Of a stretch of DNA of 64,000 nt, positions 1-7,816 are shown piece by piece. The notes beneath the pieces are model-generated. The model had not been told where the DNA came from. It searched no databases and saw only the letters and a program-made list of their open reading frames with translations. Origin of the DNA: Novosphingobium sp. RL4. Its GTDB lineage: Bacteria; Pseudomonadota; Alphaproteobacteria; Sphingomonadales; Sphingomonadaceae. Where the stretch lies: positions 1,663,501-1,727,500 of the forward strand of contig NZ_CP141945.1 of NCBI RefSeq assembly GCF_035658495.1, written 5' to 3'. Within the stretch, counting starts at the first letter, position 1, and every line of letters begins with the position of its first letter. The position numbers and the translations under genes were made by a program.

Positions 1-549
1 GGCGGTCAGAACATCTGCAAAGTCGTTCACGCGCGAAACGAAGGCCTCGGCGTCGGCTGCCGTCTTGATGGTGTGCTGGTTGTCGAGGAAATCGGCGGTG
101 TTGAGGTAGGCGCCGCCGCCCTGGCTGACCCGGTAGACCTGCGGCCAGCCACCCTGGCCATAAGGTATGGCGTAAGTATTGATGACGGAATCGAGGTTCG
201 CCGCGATCGTGTCGTAATAGATCGCGTCCCGCGAATTCATCGAAGCCCTGTCGAGGGCGCCAAGCTGGGCGCGAGCAGTGCGGACGAGTGCCCGGTCCTT
301 TTCCTCTTGCTCCCGCGTGGGAATCGTCAGGCGCGATTTCAGCGCGGCGCGGGCGCCGGTGTCCAGTCCCAGCTGCGTCGCCGTCTCTGGCGAGGCATCG
401 ACCTGGACTTCGAAGTACTTGTCCATGAAGGCGGCAAGGGCAGCGTCGGAACCGGCCGGCGACGCGGACACGCGTGCGAGCGCGGGGCCGGCCGCAACAG
501 CGGCGGCACCTGCCGAAGCGGAAGTGAGGAAACGGCGACGATCGATCAT
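1..549 (-). CDS. Exported DUF885-like protein, N-terminal part (runs off left edge)
   Basis: Reading leftwards from an ATG at 549, the frame stays open for 183 codons to the window edge, so only the N-terminus is present. The start MIDRRRFLTSAS is a twin-arginine leader followed by an Ala-rich stretch ending ALARV, so the product should be exported folded. The mature part begins with a helical segment (FMDKYFEVQVDASPETATQLG), as in the DUF885 family of periplasmic/lipoprotein proteins, which often resemble metallopeptidases. The family's HExxH-like region would lie outside the window and cannot be checked. It has the same direction as the next receptor gene but is separated by about 410 bp containing a hairpin, so it is probably a separate unit. 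Its place beside glycoprotein-degrading enzymes would suit a peptidase, but that is inference. Confidence 0.6.
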   Translation of the reverse strand, partial: MIDRRRFLTSASAGAAAVAAGPALARVSASPAGSDAALAAFMDKYFEVQVDASPETATQLGLDTGARAALKSRLTIPTREQEEKDRALVRTARAQLGALDRASMNSRDAIYYDTIAANLDSVINTYAIPYGQGGWPQVYRVSQGGGAYLNTADFLDNQHTIKTAADAEAFVSRVNDFADVLTA

Positions 550-961
550 GAAAGCTCCGGCGATAGTTTATGGCCGGAACTTACGCCATGGTTTCAAGCG
601 AATGCAAATGGAGCGGATGATTTCGGGCAAGAAGAGGTGAAGAAGCCGCTCTCCCCATGAAATCATCCCGGGCTTGCCGCCGCTTTTGGACGCCAGTCAT
701 TGATCGGCCTCGCCGAACACCGGGGAGGGGCGCCGTTCAGAAGTCGGGATCGAAGCCGGCAACGGCCCGCAGGACGGGCGGACGATGAGCGGTATCCTCG
801 GCTTGCGGCAATTTCTTCTTTTCAGGCACTTTGCCCGGATCGTTGATTTTCGTTCTGTTTCGGCGGGGCGCCGCCTTTTTATTGTTCATCGACTGCCTTG
901 GTACATTCATTGCCTTGGAAGGGAGCCGCCGCGCCGGGCATGCCGGGCGCGGCGGAACCGA
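550..961. other. Intergenic region
   Basis: This 412-bp gap lies between two minus-strand genes. It should carry the promoter of the DUF885-like gene and the 3' end of the receptor transcript (hairpin at 926-955). No convincing small gene was seen; short plus-strand ORFs here are antisense shadows. Confidence 0.5.
926..955 (-). terminator. Hairpin after TonB-dependent receptor gene
   Basis: The arms CCGCCGCGCC (926-935) and GGCGCGGCGG (946-955) are perfect complements with a 10-nt centre that is itself palindromic (GGCATGCC). It lies about 6 bp past the receptor stop codon. There is no clear T-run on the minus strand, so it may be a processing or stability hairpin rather than a classical intrinsic terminator. 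Confidence 0.5.
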
Positions 962-3900
962 TCAGAAGTTGACCGTCGCGCCGATGGCGATCTGGCGGCC
1001 AAGCGAGTCATACCGTGCCGAGAGCGTGTTGCTCCGCGACAGGCCGTAGTTGTAGGAATTCGGCAGCAGCGGCGGCAGCTTGTCGAAGATGTTGTTCGCC
1101 GAGATGCGGAACGAGAAGGCCTCGTCGACGCGGAACGTCATCGCAAGATCGAAGTAGTTCTGCGCCTTGATCCGGTAGAACGTCTCGCGCTCGGAGCTTT
1201 CGCTCCAGCCCAGTGCAGGGTCGCCCGAGTTGCTCACGTTGGTCAGCGGGCCGACATAGCGCCAGTTGAACGAGGCGTTGAAAGCGCGATCCTCGGTCGT
1301 GTAGGTGGCGCGCAGGCTGTGGGTCCACTTGGGGATCAGCTGGCCGCAGGGACCGCCGTAGTAACCCGCGCAGTTGTACTTGGCGAGGATCGGCGAATCC
1401 TGGCCGCCCGCCAGCGTGGTGAGCGAGCCCGAGAAGTCCAGCGCGAGGTCACCGTAACGGCCGAGGCCGAGGGTGTACTGGCCCTGGAAGTCCCAGCCGT
1501 GCGACTTGCTCTTGTAGTAGTTGGTCGTGCCGCCACGGATGAACCCGGTGGTGGGGTTGGTGCCCGGGTTGCTCGAGAGCGTACCATCGGCATTGCGCAC
1601 GAACATCGAGCAGAAGAACTCGCTGCCGGTCTGGAGGCAGCCGTTCGAGAAGTAGTCGTAGTCGTTGTAGCCGATCGAATCGTCGAGATCGATCAGGAAG
1701 CGGTCCACGGAGACGACGAGGCCGGGCAGGAACGAGGGCTTGAGGACGACGCCGAAGGTCTTGGTATAGGCCGTTTCGGGGTCGACGGTATAGCCGCCGC
1801 GGCGCACGGTGCAGCCGATGTCGGTCGGGCAGACCAGCGTCGGGCTGCCGTAGAGGCTGTCCGCCAGGCCGGTCGCCGCGCAGACTTCGCGCGATGCTGC
1901 CGGAGCGCCGTAGACGGGAACCTGCTGGCCGTTGGCGCCGGTCGTGTACGTGACCGTCGGTGCGCAGATGTCGTTGTAGGCCGTGGTGATCCGGTCATAG
2001 CTGATGTTCGAGCCCTGGTAGGCTTCGACGACCGTGGGCGCGCGCTGCGCCTTGTTGATCGATCCGCGGAACGTGATGTCCGAGATCGGCGACCAGATCG
2101 CTTCCGCCTTCCAGGTGGAGAACACGCTCGGGTTGGAGCTGTACTTCGAAAGCCTGTAGGCGCCGTTGAACTGGAGCAGTTCGGCGAAAGGCTTGCGCTC
2201 GATGATCGGAACCTGAAGCTCGACGTTTCCTTCCCAGACGTGCTGCGAAAGGTTGGCGTCGGAGCCGCCGTTGTTTTCACGCCAGACGTCGTCCGCGTAG
2301 CTCTTCAGCTTGTCCTGGCGGAATTCGGCGCCCAGTGCGATGGCCACGCCCTGGTCGGCCCAGGGAGACTGGATGCCATAAGTGCCAAGATCGCCCTGCA
2401 CGGTGGCGACCATGTCGTAGAGCGTGTTGATCGTGGTGGAGGTGCCGAAGCTGCCCTCGGTCAGGTAGTCGTAGAGCGCCTGGGTGTTGAGGGTGGAATT
2501 GGCGCTGAAGGCGTCGAAGGGAACGCAGCCATCCGTGGTGCCGGAGGCGCACTGGAGCTGCCCGTTGACGCTGACCACGTTGAGCGCGTTGTTGACGCGG
2601 TCGTAGTCAGGCTGGCCCCAGGTGATGTCCTGACGATTGCGGGCATAAACGCCGCCCACGTCGTAGCTCCAGCCTTGCGCGAACTGGCCGCGCACGCCTG
2701 CGGTCGCGCGCAGGCCCTTGTTGAGATAGACGTCCTCGATGTCCTTCACGTTGTTGAAGCGGTAGCGCAGTTCGATCGGCACGAGGTCGGAGGTGCCTGC
2801 CGAGCTGCCGCACACCGTCTGCGCCTGCGAGGCCGACATCAGCGGATTGTTGCAATTGACGTAGTAGGGCGAGGAGCCGTCGCCATAGGCAGTCGGGCTG
2901 TAGACGCGCGCCGGGTAGGGGTTGGTCGAACGGTCGCGGAACCACATCGCGCTGCCATAGAGTTCAGCCGCGTCCGAGATTTCGAACGAGGTGAAGCCGC
3001 CGGCGTTCCAGCGCTTGTCTTCGCGCTGGAAGGAATAGCCGTCATAGGGGTTGGCGGCGAGCGCGGTGCTATAGGGCACGAAGGTGCGCGAACCGTCGGG
3101 ATTGTTGACGTACTGTTCGCCGCTGGCCGCGCCGGTGCGGGGCGAGATGTAGCCGTAGGGTGTGTAGGTCGATACCGTGCAGCTGAGCGGGCCATCCTTC
3201 ACCGCTTCGGTCAGCTGGCAGCCCGAAGTCTCGCGCGAGGAATAGGGCACGAGCGCCGCTTCGCGGTAATTGACGTAGCCGCTGATGTGGAACCGGTCAT
3301 CGAACAGCTTCTTGCCGAAGGTCAGCGAAAGGTCCGCGCGACCGCCGTCCGTGGTCGTGCCGCTGGCGGGCTGGTCGAACCCATACTGGCTGGCAACGTC
3401 CGAGATCAGCGTGCGCTTGTTCTTGTGGAGGTAGAAGTTGTAGTTGCCGTTGAGCTGGAGGCCCTCGAAATCGTCATCCATGACGAAGTTGACGACACCG
3501 GCAATCGCATCCGAGCCGTAGACCGCCGAGGCGCCGCCAGTCAGCACGTCAACGCGCTTGATGAGCGAGGTCGGGATCATGTTGGCGTCGACGCCGTTCA
3601 TGGTGCCCACGCGCTTGCCGTCGATCAGCGTGAGGGTACGTTCGAAGCCGAGGTTGCGCAGCTTGATGCGCTGGCGACCGTCGGAATCCTGGTAGTTCTG
3701 CTGGCTGTCCGGCGAAATCTGCGGAATGCGGTTGAGAACTTCCTCGATGTTGACGGCGGCCTGTGCGCGGATCGCATCGTTGGTCACCGAGGTGATCGGC
3801 GCTGCCGCTGCCGAGTTCGGACGATTGATGCGCGAGCCGGTCACGACGATGGCACTTGCGGCGGAATTGGCCGTGCTGTCGGAGGCGGCATCGTCGGGCG

Positions 3901-3979
3901 CATTGCTCTGCGCCAGCGCCGGGGTAGCGAGACCCGTGATGCAGGTCGTCGCCAACAATAGTCTCGTGATCTTCCTCAT
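962..3979 (-). CDS. TonB-dependent receptor, putative N-glycan oligosaccharide transporter
   Basis: The 1005-aa outer-membrane receptor has a signal peptide (MRKITRLLLATTCITG to ALAQ). A TonB-box-like AIVVTGSR follows at about residues 44-51. The plug domain contains the family motif GGASAVYGSDAIAGVVNF near residue 150, and the large beta-barrel ends in a terminal Phe (IGATVNF). It would import oligosaccharides across the outer membrane using TonB-ExbBD energy. The substrate is inferred from the neighbouring N-glycan exo-glycosidases. It is transcribed from its own promoter: the 129-bp upstream gap contains repeated TGGTATT elements that look like a NagQ box. The long plus-strand ORF covering it is an antisense shadow. 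Confidence 0.9.
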   Translation of the reverse strand: MRKITRLLLATTCITGLATPALAQSNAPDDAASDSTANSAASAIVVTGSRINRPNSAAAAPITSVTNDAIRAQAAVNIEEVLNRIPQISPDSQQNYQDSDGRQRIKLRNLGFERTLTLIDGKRVGTMNGVDANMIPTSLIKRVDVLTGGASAVYGSDAIAGVVNFVMDDDFEGLQLNGNYNFYLHKNKRTLISDVASQYGFDQPASGTTTDGGRADLSLTFGKKLFDDRFHISGYVNYREAALVPYSSRETSGCQLTEAVKDGPLSCTVSTYTPYGYISPRTGAASGEQYVNNPDGSRTFVPYSTALAANPYDGYSFQREDKRWNAGGFTSFEISDAAELYGSAMWFRDRSTNPYPARVYSPTAYGDGSSPYYVNCNNPLMSASQAQTVCGSSAGTSDLVPIELRYRFNNVKDIEDVYLNKGLRATAGVRGQFAQGWSYDVGGVYARNRQDITWGQPDYDRVNNALNVVSVNGQLQCASGTTDGCVPFDAFSANSTLNTQALYDYLTEGSFGTSTTINTLYDMVATVQGDLGTYGIQSPWADQGVAIALGAEFRQDKLKSYADDVWRENNGGSDANLSQHVWEGNVELQVPIIERKPFAELLQFNGAYRLSKYSSNPSVFSTWKAEAIWSPISDITFRGSINKAQRAPTVVEAYQGSNISYDRITTAYNDICAPTVTYTTGANGQQVPVYGAPAASREVCAATGLADSLYGSPTLVCPTDIGCTVRRGGYTVDPETAYTKTFGVVLKPSFLPGLVVSVDRFLIDLDDSIGYNDYDYFSNGCLQTGSEFFCSMFVRNADGTLSSNPGTNPTTGFIRGGTTNYYKSKSHGWDFQGQYTLGLGRYGDLALDFSGSLTTLAGGQDSPILAKYNCAGYYGGPCGQLIPKWTHSLRATYTTEDRAFNASFNWRYVGPLTNVSNSGDPALGWSESSERETFYRIKAQNYFDLAMTFRVDEAFSFRISANNIFDKLPPLLPNSYNYGLSRSNTLSARYDSLGRQIAIGATVNF

Positions 3980-3999
3980 TCGTTACCCCTTTTCTTCCC

Positions 4000-4033
4000 T
4001 GGTATTGATATTGCCTGGTATTAATCTGGTTCT
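4000..4033 (+). promoter_or_regulatory. Candidate NagQ-type operator upstream of TonB receptor
   Basis: CTGGTATT occurs twice (3999-4006 and 4015-4022). The second copy reads TGGTATTAATCTGGTTCT at 4016-4033, that is TGGTATT, four bases, TGGTTCT. From memory, NagQ boxes in Xanthomonas are described as imperfect TGGTATT repeats spaced by four bases, and this fits that layout. It lies 21-54 bp upstream of the receptor start codon. Similar pairs lie upstream of the second receptor and in the nagQ/GH20 gap. Confidence 0.55.
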
Positions 4034-4108
4034 GCCGGGTGCACGCGCTCGGCTTCCGCCGCGGGGACGTCGGGCAATCGCTCGGCTCGCTCGCGCCTCG
4101 GGGCGCGA

Positions 4109-5104
4109 TCAGGCTCGGCGGAGGCTTTCCGAAGGACGGATGACGGTCCGGCCGGTCTGGTCCGTTACCGCGTAAGTGAAGCCGGGCTGGATCGCGAAGG
4201 CTCCGACCTGGCCGTCCGTGTCGATTGCGAGGAATGCGACCTGGGCGTCCTTCACGGCGTCTCCGCGCAAGGCAACGATATGCTCTACCGCTTCGCGGCA
4301 GGCGGCCATGGCCGACATGCCCATGCGCATCGAGCCGACCACTCTTGCGGCACCGGCAATGCGCGTCACTTCCTCGCCCACGCCGGTTGCCGTGGCTGCG
4401 CCGACGCCGGGTTCGACCAGCAGCCCGCAGCCCGACTGCGGGGAATCGCCGACGCGGCCGCGAAGCTTGAAAGCCATGCCCGAAGTCGTGCAGGCGCCGG
4501 CGAGGCGCCCGTCGGGGCTGCGCGCGAGAATGCCGATCGTGTCATGGTCGAGCGCCGACCCACGCTGGTTCTCGATATTGGCCACCGGCTTGTATTCGGC
4601 CTTCTTGAGCCATTCCTTCCACGCCGCCTCTGCCTCGGGCGTCAGCAGTTCCTGCGCTGCGAAGCCTTGTTCGCGTGCGAACTGCGCCGCGCCGTCGCCG
4701 ACCAGCATGGTGTGCGGCGTGCGTTCCATGACGCGCCGCGCGACGGAGATCGCATGAACGTAGCCTTCGAGCGCGGCGACCGCGCCGGCATGGCCGCGGT
4801 CGTCCATGATGATCGCGTCCAGCGTGACGTGGCCATCGCGGTCAGGGTATCCGCCCAGCCCGACGGAGTGATTGGCAAGATCCGCTTCCGGCACCTGCGC
4901 ACCGGCTTCGACCGCGTCGATCAGTGTTCCGCCGGCTTTCCAGCGAGCATAGGCAGCGGCATTCGCCGCCGCGCCGAAATCCCATGTCGACACCACGAGT
5001 GCGGCATTGACGGCATTCTTCGTGGTGCCGGCAGCGCGTGCCGTTCCTGCCGCGACCGATCCGGCCAGGGCAAGTCCCAAGGTGTTGCGACGCGAGAATC
5101 CCAT
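4109..5104 (-). CDS. Glycosylasparaginase (N4-(beta-N-acetylglucosaminyl)-L-asparaginase)
   Basis: The 331-aa protein belongs to the Ntn-hydrolase asparaginase-2 family. These are made as precursors that self-cleave before a Thr, which becomes the N-terminal nucleophile. The hallmark HDTIG is present with Thr189. The W-x-F pair of bacterial glycosylasparaginases (W41, F43) and the substrate-binding RVGDSP segment (R217, D220) are also present. It hydrolyses the GlcNAc-Asn bond of glycan-asparagine once the peptide has been trimmed. A Tat leader (MGFSRRNTLGLALAG) predicts export. I chose the ATG at 5104 because GGGGGACAG sits just upstream; an in-frame GTG at 5134 is the alternative. It is transcribed towards the receptor gene and is separate from GH92 by a 213-bp gap. 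Confidence 0.88.
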   Translation of the reverse strand: MGFSRRNTLGLALAGSVAAGTARAAGTTKNAVNAALVVSTWDFGAAANAAAYARWKAGGTLIDAVEAGAQVPEADLANHSVGLGGYPDRDGHVTLDAIIMDDRGHAGAVAALEGYVHAISVARRVMERTPHTMLVGDGAAQFAREQGFAAQELLTPEAEAAWKEWLKKAEYKPVANIENQRGSALDHDTIGILARSPDGRLAGACTTSGMAFKLRGRVGDSPQSGCGLLVEPGVGAATATGVGEEVTRIAGAARVVGSMRMGMSAMAACREAVEHIVALRGDAVKDAQVAFLAIDTDGQVGAFAIQPGFTYAVTDQTGRTVIRPSESLRRA

Positions 5105-5317
5105 GCCCACTGTCCCCCGGCCAGAGATGGCCACCTCGATTTTTCGTTAGTTACGGAACGGCACGCCCTTCCCGAAGCCTGCCTTGCAACAAAGCTGTCA
5201 TAGGTATTAAATAAATTCAATTCCAAAATTCAGATTGGCATTAGATTTTTCCGATTTTTGACGGAATATGTCGCTAATTGGTCTCACCTCATCGCGGAAA
5301 GGTCGCGCGATTCCGTC

Positions 5318-7660
5318 TCAGGCCTGCCTTGGCGGGCGGCCGTGCGGGTCGCGGGCGAAGCCCAATTCAGGCACGTTCTGCATGTGGAAGGTGAGCCTGC
5401 CGCCCTTCATGAGCTCTTCGTGGCCGATCCAGCAGCGGTCATGTGCTTTTCCGTTCCATTCCACGCGGCCGTAGTAGGGGCGGTCGGATCGGTTGCCCGG
5501 TGCGCTGACGATCAGTTCGCGGCCATTGCCCAGCCTGATCCGCGCTTCCTCGAACAGCGGACTGCCGAAGATGTAGATGCCGCTGACGGGATCGACCGGG
5601 TAGAAACCCAGAGCCGAAAGCACGTACCAGGCGCTCATCTGGCCGCAATCGTCGTTGCCGATCACGCCTGCCGGCCTGGCACGGTACATCAGCGCCAGCA
5701 GGCGGCGAACCATGGCCTGCGTCTTCCAGTGCGCACCGGTCCAGGCGTAGAGATAGGCAACGTGGTGCGAGGGCTCGTTGCCGTGCGCATACTGGCCCAC
5801 CATGCCGCTGATGTCCGGCGGCGCGTTCTTCGGCAGGGTCGAAGGCGCGTTGAAGAAGGCATCCAGCTTGGCTTCGAGACCGGCCGGGCCGCCCATCGCC
5901 TCGGCCAGGCCATGGACGTCGTGCTGGTTGAGGAACGTCGCCTGCCAGCCGTTGCTCTCGGTAAAATCGCGCCACTTGTCCGAATGGCCGAGTTCGACCG
6001 GATCGTAAGGCTCGGTCCAGGAACCGTCGTCGAGACGCGGCCGGGCAAATCCGGTTTGCGTGTCGAACACGTTCTTCCAGTTGCCCGAACGTGCTTTCAG
6101 CCGCGCGGCGTCGTCTGCAGCACCTGCGGCGCCGGCGATCCTTGCGGCGGCATAGTCGTCATAGGCATATTCGAGCGTGCGGCTGACGCTTTCGAAGACC
6201 TTGTCTGCGGGGACGTAGCCCTTGGCGTCATATTCCGGAATGCCGCGGGAATTGTCGAGCACGGGCATCGTGAAGTCGAACGAGCGGCGGCGGATATTGG
6301 GCCAGGCGGCGGCGTAATCGCCGGGGATGCCCTTGGCCATGGCCTCGGCAAGGACCGGCACCGAATGCCAGCCCATCATGCAGCCGGTCTCCACGCCCTG
6401 CAGCGGCCAGACCGGGGGGCCATAAGGGCTCTGCTGGGTCTGGCGTATAAGATCGGAAACGAACTCCTCGACCCGCGCGGGCCGGATGAGCGTCTGCAGG
6501 GGGTGGAAGGCGCGGTAGGTATCCCAGAGCGAATAGGCGCTATAGGCTTTCTGGCCTGGCGCGAGTTGGTGCACCTTGCGGTCGAGCCCCATGGTGCGGT
6601 CATCGACGTCGGAGAACAGCGTGGGGCCGATCGCAGCGTGATAGAGCGCGGTTGCCATGATCGTGCGCTGTTCGGCGCTGCCGCCGGTCACTTCGATATG
6701 CGAAAGTTCCTCCGCCCATGCGCGGGCAGCGGCCTGGCGATAGATGTCGAAGTCGAAGTGCGTCGCCTCCGCCGCGAGGTTCGCGCGGGCACCGGCGATG
6801 TCCACGGCCGAAACGGCGGTGCGCAACACCAGCGGCGCGCTTCCGGCATCGTCGAAGTGGATGGCGGCCTTCAGGCGGCGACCCTTGACCTGCTTGCTGC
6901 CGGCAGGCTGGGGGCTGTCTTCGTCACCGAAGAATTCCACCCGGCTCGGCGGGCGGGAAAACTGCATCGCGAAGTAGATGTGCCGGCCCTTGGCCCAGCG
7001 GAACACCCGCCGCTGGCCGGTGAGAGTGCCGTCCGCGTCCAGTGCCATTTCCGCATCGTCGATCAGCGGATACTTGTCCGAGGAATCGAGCACGAGATGC
7101 GAGAGATCGATCAGCAGGTGGCCGGCTTCTCCAGCAGGATAGCTGTGGCGCTGGATGCCGGTGCGCAGCGTTGTGGTCAGTTCGCTGGACACGCCGTTTT
7201 CAAGCTGGACCCGGTAGTAGCCGGGTTCCGCCGTCTCGTTGCCGTAGCGCAGGCGATAACCTTCGTCCGGCCGGTCGAGCGGTCCCGGCTTGAGGCGGAC
7301 CTCGCCCCGGCAGGGCACGACCAGCACGTCCAGCATGTCGCCGATGCCGGTGCCCGAAAGGTGGGTATGCGAGAAGCCGAGCAGCGAGGCGTCGCCGTGG
7401 TGATAGCCGGAGCAGGTGTCCCAGCGCGCAGTGTCGGTATCCGGGCTGAGCTGGACCATGCCGAAGGGCAGGGTGGCGCCCGGGAAAGTGTGGCCGTCGC
7501 CGCCGGTGCCGATGAAGGGATCGGCCACGGCATCAGTCCCGGTTCCGGCCGGCGCCGCTTCCGCTGCAAGAGCGCGGGTCGCGCCGGCAGGAACGGCGGC
7601 GGCCAGCAGCGCAAGGCGGCAGGAGCCGGACATCAGGTGGCGGCGACTCAAGGCAGTCAT
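5318..7660 (-). CDS. GH92 exo-alpha-mannosidase
   Basis: The 780-aa protein has the GH92 signatures: near the N-terminus GTGGDGHTFPGATLPFGM (calcium/substrate region) and near the C-terminus NDDCGQMSAWYVLSALGFYP. GH92 enzymes are calcium-dependent inverting exo-mannosidases that trim alpha-1,2/1,3/1,4/1,6-mannose from N-glycans; the linkage here cannot be told from sequence. A Tat leader (MTALSRRHLMSG then an Ala-rich stretch to ALAA) predicts export. The ATG at 7660 is preferred over one at 7669 because GGGGATG lies 7-8 bases upstream. The gene follows the second receptor in the same direction but is separated from it by a strong hairpin. It would act with the GH125 enzyme encoded at 30723-32177. 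Confidence 0.93.
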   Translation of the reverse strand: MTALSRRHLMSGSCRLALLAAAVPAGATRALAAEAAPAGTGTDAVADPFIGTGGDGHTFPGATLPFGMVQLSPDTDTARWDTCSGYHHGDASLLGFSHTHLSGTGIGDMLDVLVVPCRGEVRLKPGPLDRPDEGYRLRYGNETAEPGYYRVQLENGVSSELTTTLRTGIQRHSYPAGEAGHLLIDLSHLVLDSSDKYPLIDDAEMALDADGTLTGQRRVFRWAKGRHIYFAMQFSRPPSRVEFFGDEDSPQPAGSKQVKGRRLKAAIHFDDAGSAPLVLRTAVSAVDIAGARANLAAEATHFDFDIYRQAAARAWAEELSHIEVTGGSAEQRTIMATALYHAAIGPTLFSDVDDRTMGLDRKVHQLAPGQKAYSAYSLWDTYRAFHPLQTLIRPARVEEFVSDLIRQTQQSPYGPPVWPLQGVETGCMMGWHSVPVLAEAMAKGIPGDYAAAWPNIRRRSFDFTMPVLDNSRGIPEYDAKGYVPADKVFESVSRTLEYAYDDYAAARIAGAAGAADDAARLKARSGNWKNVFDTQTGFARPRLDDGSWTEPYDPVELGHSDKWRDFTESNGWQATFLNQHDVHGLAEAMGGPAGLEAKLDAFFNAPSTLPKNAPPDISGMVGQYAHGNEPSHHVAYLYAWTGAHWKTQAMVRRLLALMYRARPAGVIGNDDCGQMSAWYVLSALGFYPVDPVSGIYIFGSPLFEEARIRLGNGRELIVSAPGNRSDRPYYGRVEWNGKAHDRCWIGHEELMKGGRLTFHMQNVPELGFARDPHGRPPRQA

Positions 7661-7717
7661 GTCTGGCATCCCCAGTCTATGAGGCCCCGTTCTACAAGGC
7701 CTCTTTCATAAAAGGAC

Positions 7718-7755
7718 GGCGCCTGTCCGCAGGCAGGAAGCCCCGGACAGGCGCC
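7718..7755 (-). terminator. Intrinsic terminator of second TonB receptor gene
   Basis: There are perfect 12-bp arms, GGCGCCTGTCCG (7718-7729) and CGGACAGGCGCC (7744-7755), with a 14-nt loop. On the minus strand the stem is followed by GTCCTTTTATG, a short T-run. It separates the receptor gene (stop at 7817) from GH92. Confidence 0.75.
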
Positions 7756-7816
7756 GGCCCGTGTGCATGCAGATCTTAGTGAGGAGGAGGAGGACCTACA
7801 CGCTTTTGCACGGGAC

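Noticed and set aside
785..3961. 1058-aa plus-strand open frame
   Set aside because: It lies exactly antisense to the TonB receptor gene. The translation is Arg/Val/Ala-rich with no motif, as expected from high-GC shadow frames. Similar shadows at 5258-7711, 13709-16459, 19179-21641, 28129-30312 (minus), 31953-34676 and 57993-60383 were rejected for the same reason.
4092..4107. Hairpin CGCGCC/GGCGCG just after the glycosylasparaginase stop
   Set aside because: Only 6-bp arms and no T-run in a GC-rich region; too weak to call a terminator.
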